NCBI GenBank assembly: GCA_015039465.1
Contig: MU129999.1
Location: 354,862 to 418,861, forward strand
Direction of reading: 5' to 3'
DNA length: 64,000 bases
Origin: Phlegmacium glaucopus
Lineage: Eukaryota > Basidiomycota > Agaricomycetes > Agaricales > Cortinariaceae
Shown here: piece after piece, positions 52,847 to 62,880 of the stretch
How positions within the stretch are numbered: the first letter of the stretch is position 1
Layout: each line of letters opens with the position of its first letter
Position numbers and translations under genes: made by a program
The notes under the pieces: generated by a model
What the model was told of the DNA's origin: nothing
Database searches by the model: none
Seen by the model: the letters and a program-made list of their open reading frames with translations, nothing else

Positions 52847-54889
52847 TCAATGTTCACAGAGGCTGAACGTATTGCCTTCGATGTAACTTCTATTGCTGAC
52901 CGAGAATGTCTGTCGTTCCTTCATCAACTCAAGCCTCAGTGTTTCCGCATCCTCCAAGCTGATGGGGAAGTCTTCGACTTGCTTGAATATAAGATCTTGC
53001 AGCTCAAGGGGGAGATCGTTCAGGCTTTTTACTTGGCCAGGTGACGAAACACCATCTTGTGAATGTACACCTGTGCTCTGCTTCTCCAGTGTGGCTTCAA
53101 CCCACCAATCCTTTCTCTGGCAAGGAACATGCGCTGTGCTGATAACCTTGATATTGGGATCAACAAGGAACAGCGCGACAATCTTGCGATGTCCAGGCTT
53201 GGTGGGGTCCATAAGCTTGAATGATCCAATGCGGTGTTGAAGGACATTAGGAAAGGTGAGGAGACGGTCTTCGGGAGTGTCCACACTGCCTACGTCTTGC
53301 ATACATGGACCATCCTGCAAACATCCAAAGACAACATCCAGCCACTCGTGGTGATCCTGCTCATAGTCCATATTGAATACCTCATCACCGTCACATTGCT
53401 GCCTAAATGACAGAGACGACGACGTGATATTGTCGTTTGAGTAGTAGTACAGAGCAGTCGCGACAATATGTTCGTTCTAGTTCGATAGAAATAAATTAGA
53501 TGTAGTTTCCTGTAAAAGGGGAAAAAATTACCATATGGCCCTCAACATGCCATGAACCTCCATCATAATTAGGTTTATCAGGGGTCAATTCAATGTTCGC
53601 CAATTTCACAATCACCTGTAGACCCCGTTTTTTATATACCGCTCTCAAGTCGAATTTCGGGGGACGTGGCAGAGGCTCAAAAGCTTCAGGTTCAGGACGA
53701 ACCACAATCCGTGTTTCACTGGCATCGACATCTTCGTCTTCATCAGACTCCTCTTCTGCCTCTGGCTGCTCTTCAGGATCTATGTCATAAGTACTACACC
53801 CTGTGTAGGGAATCCGCACGCTGTGAAAGAACCCGTTGCCTTGCACTAAAGGGGACAGGGTCAATTCCCAGAGAGGGATTGAAGCATTAATGAGTTGGGA
53901 TATAATCTCATATAGAGTCTTTTCCTTTTGAGGATGTAGGTTATTGATATAATTCGTTATCCTGCGGGGATGATTGTCACGCCTGTTGAACCGCCGAGTT
54001 AAGATAAAGGTACTTACTTTGCTTGATCCCCAGATATATCTACTTCGCAGGGAAGCCATTGAAATTTGGCGCTGAAAGGGTGATGCATCTGCTCATTTGA
54101 ATCATCATTTTCGTCAGTCATTGATTGCACTAGTGTTTCTTCTTCGGTGGGAATGTGGGTAACTTCTCCTTGCCCACATCGTTGGATACAGTCTTCCAAG
54201 GTGGTTGTTTCGCCATCTGAGAGAACGCGAGTGCAGCCATAGACAAGTGGGAAAAGCGATGGGTGTACGAGATCCCATACTTTCTGGTCGGATCCTGGGT
54301 GCCAATCTCTCAAATTGTTTGGAATCTTGCTCTCAAAAATTTTGACGTTTTCCTGCAGTGCTTTCTTGAGCTCGGTGGAGACAGCATTGTCAGATTTGAA
54401 GACATCTCCATTGTAAACAAAGATGGGGGGTGTAGGAGCATTGGGAGGGATTAGAGATGCGTTGTATCGGAGTTCATCTAGACACCAGTCTACCGTTTTT
54501 GGAGTAATGTCTAGCCCAGATGAAAGTGCTTCCTCCTTCCATTTCTTTGCAATTTCCGGATTTTGGAGCTGGTTGTTATTAGTTGTCAAGAACTGTCCTG
54601 TCGACAATATGGCAGCCTGACAGACCTTAGCATTCCAATCCTTTTTGTTTGTAGCCACATTCATCATTTGCAGCATTGTGAACTCACGAAGAGTTTGTCA
54701 TTGGCAATCTAGACAAACCATCTTATAAATTGCTGATGGAGCGGATTATCGACCGTACGTGACTTTGTTCGTCGAGATATCAACTTTGCTCAAGGCACTT
54801 GGAAACGGTGTGCCAATGAATTCTGGATCTTTTTCATTGGGAATATAGTTCAGAGGGCGCCCAAAGCCTGGAAGTCGAGTCCTTGACAT
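52847..54889 (-). pseudogene. DUF4246 family gene, copy B (mostly open, N-terminus damaged)
   Basis: The ATG at 54889 gives MSRTRLPGFGRPLNYIPNEK and FPSALSKVDIST. The stretch about 54680-54765 then contains stops where the family reads continuously (GRSIIRS... to LREFTM), with apparent single-base losses. From MLQMMNVATNKKDWNAK at 54676 the rest is open across normal introns: WKEEALSSGLDITPKTVDWC, VYNGDVFKSDNAVSTELKKA, WDLVHPSLFPLVYGCTRVLS, KLANIELTPDKPNYDGGSWH, EGHMNEHIVATALYYYS, VGSVDTPEDRLLTFPNVLQH and HRKIVALFLVDPNIKVISTA. The end (FSVSNRSYIEGNTFSLCEH) differs from copy A. WHxEG, QHR and GHRK could be metal and 2-oxoglutarate contacts of a cupin-fold oxygenase, by inference. If transcription starts at the internal methionine a shortened protein could be made. 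The copy is inverted relative to copy A. Confidence 0.75.
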
Positions 54890-54998
54890 CGATGATAGTG
54901 GCTGGCAAGCTCTGATCATATCACATGATGTGACGAGTCGCGAGTTGTATTATGTATAAGTACCTGTTGTCGAATACCGTTTACTATATATAGCTTTC

Positions 54999-57900
54999 AT
55001 GTCTTCCAGGCCAACCACCAATCGTCTCTGGACAGGTCAATCACGTTCTAGATCTGGACAATCGCTTCCGTGGACTGCTCAATCCCGACCAACAACAGCA
55101 CGCCCTCAAACGGCTGTTTCTGTTAACCATGAAGGTTCGTATGTGATTGCCCTTCTGGAAGGTCGAGGTGTATCGCGAGAGGTTGGCATTGCAGCGCTTG
55201 ATAAGGACACCGGTAAAGTGATGCTAGTTCAGGTGATCTATCGTCGATTTCGTCAATTACGCATATACTCACTGATCCTAGGTTGCCGATTGTCAAACAT
55301 ATGTAAAATCGTTACACCAGATGCATCTCCATAATCCGTGCCTTGTTCTGATTCCTGATACCTCTCTATCTTCATCTGATGCTGCTTTGGCCGCATCTGG
55401 AAGACGATCTGGGTATACTTCGCTCCTAGTGGAGTACATTCGTGAAGAGTTTCCAAATATCAAGATTGAACCCGTTGGGCGACGATACTGGAATGAAGCC
55501 GGTGGTAAGCCCTTATAGCCCTTTTCATGGATATTAAACTCAAGACATATCAGGCCTTGAGTTTATTCTCCAGCTTTGCGTGGAAGATGACGAACGCGCA
55601 GGCACAGTATTAGCGGTATCAAACAAGTACGCATATAATTCGACATTCAAACTTCTCCATACTCATTTTTTTAAGATATTACGCTCTATCTGCTGCATGT
55701 GCTTTGTTCAAATATGTAGAAGCCCAAATGAACACACGCTTCGCTGCAGCATCTCTCCGGATCAGATACGTCCCTGTCGAAGGCACCATGATGATTGATT
55801 CCGATACGGCTCGTAACCTGGAGCTCATTGGCAACATGACCCAGAAAAAGTCTACCTACTCTTTATTCGGGTTGTTTGTTTTACTTGACCATGAGCGCAT
55901 ATATTTATCCTCCTATTTCCCATAGAGTATTGAACCACACTTTTACACCCATGGCATCTCGGCTTTTGCGGGTGAATATTCTGTCACCCATTACTAGTAA
56001 GCTTCCCCCCTTTTTCTACTCGCCATATTCCTCTGATAAACTATTTTTAGTTCATAGCTCTATCGACGCTCGGCTGGACGTTGTCGAAGGTAAGAAGAAT
56101 TCAGTAATACCACAATTTCTTTGTCAAGTTGGCAATTTAGAATTTATCAATGGAGAAGACCGTTTTACCTACGTCCGGGACGCCCTGAGGACCCTGAACA
56201 AAATGGATTTTGATAAGCTGATCGTTTCCGTACTTGGTTTTTCATAATCTTCCTGTTGCCTCCTTCTCACCAAACGCTTAGCTTGCATCTTCTGAAGCTC
56301 GAGTTACAGTCAGCGCGAAACCAGCTTCTCAACGTGTTCTCCAAATATTAAATCTACGCAACGTGGTAAAAAATCTTCCCGTGTTGCGGAAGGCTCTTGA
56401 AGGGAGCCATTCACGATTGTTAAAAATTATTCACGATGTTCGTGAAAGATCATTTATGGGACACTAGCGCTCACTTTTTGATTTACAGATGCTTCTGGAC
56501 GAGAGGATAGCAAAAATCGAAAGCATGGTGGCTGAAACCCTGAACGAAGAAGGTCCTCAGACGAAGGTATGTTCGATTTTCGCACAGAAATAATACATGA
56601 TTCATTTACTTTCAATAGGGGGGACTTGGAGCTGTCAATGCTAGAGTCTATGCAGTGCAGGTAAATAATCCCCCAAAAGATAGAGAGCCGGTTTCGATGG
56701 CAGTGATATTCCAGGCTAATCGTAATCGGTTACTCGATGTCGCGCGGGAGACGTACAAGGAAAATGTTGGAGACATCTATCAACTAAACTCCACACTCTC
56801 AAAGGAGCACAGCTTACCCTTTACGCTGGTGCACCAAGACACAGGGTTTGTTTTTGCGCTGAGGAAGACTGATCTTGAGGGAGAATTGCCCAAAGGATTT
56901 GTGAATGTTGTATTGAAAAAGGGAAGATGGATATTTTCGAGTATGGAATTGGTATTTTTCCTTCTTCTTTTTCTCTGGGGCTTAATTCATCCAGTCACTA
57001 TAGAAAAAGATGAATTCGCGCATGAAAGATGCCCTAGATGAGGCTTTGATTTTAAGCGATAAGTATGACACTCTGTTTTGAATTTCTGTGTCTATGTTCA
57101 TTATTTTCTGTAGGATTATCCAAGATCTCGTTGCTGAAATTGTTAAAGAGATTGGAGCGTTGTATAAGGCTTCAGAAGCGGTACTGTTGCTTGTCTTTCT
57201 TACATTCTGATTGATGATTAACATTTACCTCAGGTAGCACTCGTTGACATGTTGTGGTCATTTGCACATGCATCCATCAGTATGGATCATTATCTCATTC
57301 CTGTTGATTTTATGACAAATATATCTTCCCAGTGCGCAGTTACGGTAAGCGTAGCCCAAGTCGAAAAGACTTATCAACACTTATGTGCTTTGATGTTAGT
57401 TCGTCCAGAGTTCACTGGCACCTTGGCAATCAAGTCAGGTCGACACCCGATTCTTGAGACAGTGCAATCAGCTGGCAGTCTTGTCCCGAACGATGTTTAT
57501 TGCGATGATTCATCTTCCTTCCAAATCATACAAGGACCGAAGTATGTTCACGAATACTTATCTCTCTCTAAGTGCTAACATTTACTTTTTGGTAGCATGT
57601 CTGGTGAATTGCACCACTCTCTCTCGTCAAATGGTTGGACCGATCCTCATTTATAAATAGGAAAAAGCACGTACTTGCGACAGATAGGATTGCTTAGTGT
57701 CATGGCTATGTGTGGATGTTTCGTTCCGGCAGAATACGCGAGTTTCAGGTTCGGTTTCTTCTCAATGCATCAAGGTTGTCTCTGAAGCTTCTTTTTGTAT
57801 CAATGTAGAATTCACGATGCCCTTTTAACCCGCTTGTCCAACGACGATGATTTGGAAAGAAGCTTGAGCACATTTGCAAGTGAGATGGCGTCTTCCGCCA

Positions 57901-58995
57901 TGATTCTCGGTTCGCAATATCATTCCGCGTGGGTTTCTCAGCTTGATGTTGTTTTCTGGTATAGGGCTTGCGTCTCAAAAGAGTCTGGTTTTGGTTGACG
58001 AGCTAGGTCGTGGGACGTCAACAAGGGAAGGTGTTGGGATATCGCATGCGATAGCAGAAGGTTTAATAGCACTCAAGGTTCGTCTATATAGTCACCATCG
58101 TATTACGCCCATATTTGAACTTCTTTAATAGCCATTCGTGTTCTTTGCAACGTCCTCTAATATTCCTCCAACTTTTACAAAGACGTTTTGACTGACATCT
58201 CACTAGACATTTTAGTGATCTTACAAAAACCCTATCCCGGCAACCAACTGTTGTCAGGTATGTTTTGGATTTCCTGTTAGGAAGAAATGGCCTTAATGAC
58301 GCGATAACAGTTTGCATTTGTCTGTACAGGTGAATTTTAGAACCATTTATCTCGGCAGTCGACTGATTAACTCTGATTTTGTGATGCAGCGGAGCCGCCA
58401 ATCTACCAGCAACCTTGGAATGACTTTTCAGTACAAGTACATGTCACACGTCTTTAACCATTTTCCTTTTTGTTTGATCACTTCTTTGGCAGGATCGTGG
58501 ATGGCGCGTCAGAAGATGAAGGTCATTATGGTATGGTCGGCTTTTTTTGGACTTCTTCCTTTCGTCGTTTATCGCTGGTGACAGGCATCGATGTTGCACG
58601 CCTTGCTGATCTACCTCCGGATGTCTTGGTTGAAGCTAGGAGAGTTGCAGAACATCTTGCAGCTTTACAGACAAGCCATGAGGACTCAAGCGAGAGTAAC
58701 AAAATTGCTATTCGAAGAAGAGCGTTGTTGAGGGTAATTGCTTTCTCGGTCTCTTCCTGCGTCTGCATCTGCTTCGTTTATCTGGTCTGTCGGCATGACT
58801 TCGTTTTTGTGGGCGCTGCTACCCAGTCGACTTTGGATATGTTTTTCTTTTGGAAACTGACTTCTATTCATCATTCGATAGCTCCGGACGCAATTAACTC
58901 AAGCGTTCGAACATTCTGCTTTACCAGACAAGGAACTCTTGGAATATATTGGACGATTCCAAGCTGATATTGCGAAGGCATTCTTGCATGCTTGA
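54999..58995 (+). CDS. MSH4: Meiotic MutS homologue Msh4
   Basis: The start at 54999 gives [20 protein letters not shown]. About twenty exons follow. MutS core segments are [107 protein letters not shown]. The Walker A loop [17 protein letters not shown] spans three exons. Walker B and signature follow: [20 protein letters not shown], then [15 protein letters not shown]. The C-terminus [20 protein letters not shown] leads to the stop at 58993-58995. Msh4 has no mismatch-recognition domain; with Msh5 it clamps Holliday junctions in meiotic crossing-over. Two exons are tiny: 57333-57344 (12 nt) and 57596-57603 (8 nt). The start lies only 110 bp from the DUF4246 copy B start. A TATATATA-like run lies about 10-15 bp upstream of the ATG. 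Confidence 0.93.
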
Positions 58996-59123
58996 AACTG
59001 GATTACTGGGTACTCTGCCTTTCTGTTTTCTACATACTTAGCTTCGACCAACGGCGGTTATAATTGTACATTTGCAATGATGAATGAAGAAAATGACTCT
59101 GCTAATTGTGGTTTGGCTATGAG

Positions 59124-59636
59124 TTACATGATGACGCCTGCTTCCCGCAAGAGCTCCCTGACCTCGGGTGTGTCTGGCTTCATCTCCATCTGTAGTCCGG
59201 GCGTAAAGAGAGATGCTACTTCTTTGCGCTTCACGACATATTTGACACAATATGAACGAAATATGCCCTGTGTTATGTAGAAAGTCAATGCGATGTACAT
59301 ACTGGATGCTCAACGTAATTCGTTAAACTGGCGTGTTGCGTACATACCCAATCTGTTAAAATTTGATCGCCTTCATAGAATACATAGCCTTTACGCCATT
59401 TTCGGTGGAGTCCATTTTCGTCTCCTGCAAGGACCAAAACTGATTCGCCTACCTAGGATAGTGGAAAAGAAGGAGAGACAAAGTCAAACTTTATTCAGGT
59501 TAGAATTTCGATAAAAGCGAAAAATAGATACCGATGCGGCCCAATGGAATGGTTCTTCGAGTGTATGTGGATGAACATCGCGAAGCGTATCTTCGATGGT
59601 ATAAGGAACGGTTTCTTTGAAATTGCGAAGTCTCAT
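59124..59636 (-). CDS. Small conserved-looking protein (about 115 aa, unknown)
   Basis: Three exons are joined by GT...AG introns of about 80 nt. Exon 1 from 59636 gives MRLRNFKETVPYTIEDTLRD and EEPFHWAAS. Exon 2 gives VGESVLVLAGDENGLHRKW then RKGYVFYEGDQILTDW. Exon 3 gives GIFRSYCVKYVVKRKEVASL, FTPGLQMEMKPDTPEVREL and LREAGVIM, stop at 59124. The second intron must use the later of two possible acceptors (ending ACACAG) to keep this frame. The protein is basic with no signal or membrane segment. The exon 2 part resembles a small beta-barrel by pattern only. I do not recognise the family. The gene converges on the 3' end of MSH4. Confidence 0.55.
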
Positions 59637-60385
59637 TGTGAGAGGTCGAATCAGCGAGAAAGAAAAGGGTATCAAATGTTTGTGAGGGGTATAATTGATT
59701 GACTGGAAAAGGTTGAGAGGGGGGGGTTTTCAAGTCCTCAAAGCTTGCTTCAAAGTTATATATCATGCTCAAACCATATCAAGCTACCCATTGGGTGAGA
59801 ATCAAGTTGCATTCCAAATAAGCCCGAAAAGCTCTGCGACACCTGCATTTTTCAACGTGCAACGACAATAAAGACGAAGCGTACAGAATGGACATCATTG
59901 TGTGTGGCAGATGCCGTTGATTTTTTCAACTACTTCAAACCGGGCTCTTTCCCAGAAGGTTCTAACAATGACAAAAACATTTTCAATCTGCATAACTTGA
60001 ATCCAAAGTTGGAAATGTTAATCTTACTGATCATACCCAGTTACCCCGATATCCCCAGGAATCAGAGAAGAAAAAAGACAAAAGGCCGTGCTGTCAGATC
60101 CTTGACAAAAACAAAGTTAGGGATAATCGGTAGAGCTTTATGGCATGTGAGAATGGAGAAGTTACGATATTGAGAATGGAGACTCAGGCCAGAAGCAAAA
60201 GATGCTGCGAAAACGGTTAGTGTTTACTGCAACTGATACGGCAGATACAGAGCGTGACAACACAATTGTCCGAGTCAAACCATGATCGATCCTTGGATTC
60301 CTCCTTATTCACAGATGCAGTGCTCGAGAAGTTATCTTAGCCCAATGCATCCTACACTCATCTTTTCACAGGCTATGTTACAATA
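59637..60385. other. Intergenic region
   Basis: This holds short frames such as 59898-60173 (+) without a recognisable domain, and a G-run near 59721-59727. No supported gene. Confidence 0.45.
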
Positions 60386-60514
60386 ATGTATCCACTTACA
60401 TCAATCATAATTGTTCTTGCTTTCTGTTTCGCCAGCCTAATCCAACGCTTAGGAGAGTATGCTCAAGACGCTACCAAGACAACCTGGGCGGGCCAGGTTG
60501 TCGGTCTTATCTAA
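60386..60514 (+). CDS. Candidate 42-aa membrane peptide
   Basis: An ATG at 60386 opens MYPLTSIIIVLAFCFASLIQ, continuing RLGEYAQDATKTTWAGQVVG and LI, stop TAA at 60512-60514. A hydrophobic N-terminal helix is followed by an amphipathic part. A splice-acceptor-like TTTTCACAG lies 10 bp upstream of the ATG, so this could be the last exon of a longer transcript. No homologue recognised. Confidence 0.25.
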   Translation: MYPLTSIIIVLAFCFASLIQRLGEYAQDATKTTWAGQVVGLI

Positions 60515-60576
60515 CGTGTGCAAAAGGTCATGCGGACTCTGGATTACTATCGTCGAATCGTCGTCAGTTCGCTAGT

Positions 60577-60759
60577 TTATGCTCCACACTTGGCTGTGAA
60601 CATGGCTTCGGCCCTCTTCCAATCGTCGTTGCACTCTCCTTGAGCCAGCCATTCGAATGATGCTCCAATCGCTTCTCCCAATACCTTCAGTTCCGCAACT
60701 GATGCCGCGTGTGATGCGTTCTCAGAAACCGGGAAACCAGGATGATTGAATGAGTACAT
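60577..60759 (-). CDS. Candidate C-terminal gene fragment
   Basis: A 60-codon frame on the minus strand reads MYSFNHPGFPVSENASHAAS, then LGEAIGASFEWLAQGEC and DDWKRAEAMFTAKCGA. It looks protein-like in composition, but I cannot find an upstream exon: the sequence beyond about 60800 leads into the LINE. It may be the truncated 3' end of a gene cut by element insertion. Confidence 0.25.
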   Translation of the reverse strand: MYSFNHPGFPVSENASHAASVAELKVLGEAIGASFEWLAQGECNDDWKRAEAMFTAKCGA

Positions 60760-60935
60760 AAGCCCGTTGGTGGAACGCTCCTTGTTCTGTTACCATAACC
60801 TGCGTTATTTTCCCACGCTCCAGGCAAGCGTGAAAAATCTCGAGGACTCAGGCTCAGAACACAGTAGTAGCTAATCTACTTTTCATCCCTGCTTAAACTA
60901 CGGTAAAAGTAGAAAGAACATCACCACTCCTCAAA

Positions 60936-62090
60936 ATGTCAAAAGAACCCCCAGGGAAGACAGTGAAAAGATCCACACAGGTTACGACCCGACGAGGAGC
61001 GAACACCCAACCTCACACTAGGTTAAACACAGGACTCCTCAGCGGCGTCGACAGGACACCCTCCCCGTCCGAGGTGGCGTACACGCACCCAGACTTGGTC
61101 AACACAGCGAAGGAAGGGAGAAGCTTCCTCGAAACGCGACTCCTCCTAGCGCCCGAAGGGGCCCCGGCTACCCCAGCCACCTTGTCGGCAGCTCTGTTCC
61201 AGATCTCGGCTCTAGCAAAGATACCCAGGGAAGTTATGCAGGCGATACGCTCAGTGGCCTGGCTCCTAGACGAGGTGGAGGAGGACGCTGTGGCAGCGAC
61301 TGCACGAGAAGCGGTGAATAGCCAGCTGGACTACCTGAACGAGGAGGTCAGGTCGATCACGGAACATCTTCGGACCACCATCAGCACGGAAGTGGGAAAG
61401 CAGGTAGAAACTCTAACTTCTGCAGTCAAAGCCATGGAAGCTAGGATCAACCAGCCGACCCCCTATAAGGATGCGGTTCTAGGACAGGTCAAGGCGCCAG
61501 AGGGGATCGACCCCAGAGTCACAGCCCGAGTGGGCATCAGGTCGAGGCAATTTGTAATTGACTTTCCCGCAGGCTCGCCAATGCAGGGCCGCAGTCAAGC
61601 AGAAGTGCTCGAGAAATTCAATGAAGCGATAGCGAAAGCTGAGGGTGAAGGGGACGCGAGGATGCTCAGGTTAAGGATGGTGGAGAAACTGGCCAACAGG
61701 GGATTCTTGGGGGAATTCCTGCACGAGGACGGCGCTAAGTGGTTTACTCAGCAAAATCATGTTAACGCTTTTATTACAGCTCTGGGGGATGATGGGTTGG
61801 GGGCTCAACTCAAGAAAAGAAACCATCCGATCATCGCATACTATGTCCCGCTGAACCTCAATACGAACTCCTCAGCACACGTAGCGGAGATCGCGGAAGT
61901 CAACAACATCTCGGAAGGCGACCTTCTAGGCGTTCGATGGGTCAAGCCCCCTGCACGGCGGTCTCCCACCCAAACCTGTGGGCACCTTCTTCTCTTTCTG
62001 GCCAGCCCGGACGCAGCAAATAGGGCGATAACGGAGGGTTTGGTCATTTGCAACAAGCGGGTCTCGGTACTAAAGCATAGTGATGCCAAA
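60936..62090 (+). mobile_element. Non-LTR retrotransposon (LINE) ORF1, truncated
   Basis: An ATG at 60936 opens a GC-richer intronless frame of about 385 codons. Order: a basic, disordered N-terminus (MSKEPPGKTVKRSTQVTTRR), a coiled-coil-like region (YLNEEVRSITEHLRTTISTE), then EARINQPTPYKDAVLGQV and a domain with FAGSP-like and LLFLASPDAANRAITEGLV ending NKRVSVL. This is the gag-like ORF1 of fungal LINE elements (Tad/L1-like). The CCHC zinc knuckle and the ORF2 with endonuclease and reverse transcriptase that should follow are missing. The frame runs into a TTCAG-repeat at about 62095 that belongs to an inserted hAT element. Confidence 0.75.
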
Positions 62091-62880
62091 GTTCAGTTCA
62101 GTTCAGTTCAGTGGCACTTTCTGCTGAACTGAGAACTGAACTGACTAAATTTTTCCTGAACTGAACTGAACTGAGAACTGAACTGGTAGAACCGGTTCTA
62201 TCAGTTCAGTTCAGTTCAAGAACCGGTTCGAACTGACTGAACTGATTGTTTTAAAAGCAAAAAAAATAATAAATCCAGTATATTCAAAATTGTTGTTTTA
62301 TACTACTAGACATCAACATCTATCCAATCTGAAGGCTCATGACCCTTTGCCTCTACAGTTGCACTGAGAAGGTCAGTTTTATATGCACTTTTGAGTATTT
62401 GAGTATACCCAAAGAGAGTTGGGTCAGTACGATTACGATGTAAGGTATCAGTCTGACCACTGCTTGAAAATGATCTTTCAGATGCTACTGAAGATCCTTG
62501 AATAGCCAAATAATCTCTGGCTATACAAGATAAAGTGGGATATTGTTTTGAATGATACTATAATATCAATGAGTAAATGCAATCATGTTTAGGAAAAGAA
62601 ATTAGATCTATGATTATATTAAATCTACATACCTCGTATGACAAATGGAACGACGGTTTCGAAAAGAACTCCTCTATGTAGGAGCAGGTGGATTTTTAGT
62701 CGCATGCTGTTTCTTACCATGTCGATGGCAACTTCTACTTCTGCTACTCCTACTTCAATTGACCTGCCAACTAACCTGAATAGAACTCCTCGAAAGTCTA
62801 CTACTTCTCCAACTACTTCGATAACTCATAGAAGGTCCACTATAAGAACCTTTCCAAGAACGAAACCAATTAGTCCATAA
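62091..62880 (-). mobile_element. hAT transposon remnant inserted in the LINE
   Basis: On the minus strand, two exons joined by an intron (GTATGT...TTATAG) read EEFFSKPSFHLSYE and YHSKQYPTLSCIARDYLAIQ, then GSSVASERSFSSSGQTD and LFGYTQILKSAYK. This is the hAT-family C-terminal dimerisation region (xYLAIQGSSVASERSFSSG). The stop lies at about 62308. Between the transposase end and the LINE is a run of TTCAG and CTGAA repeats with AGAACCGGTTC palindromes (62095-62245), typical of hAT subterminal binding sites. Upstream parts of the transposase (from about 62640) contain stops, so the element is decayed. The far end was not located. Confidence 0.75.

Noticed and set aside
62306..62509. Independent host gene on the minus strand
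   Set aside because: The sequence is the hAT dimerisation domain, hence transposon-derived.
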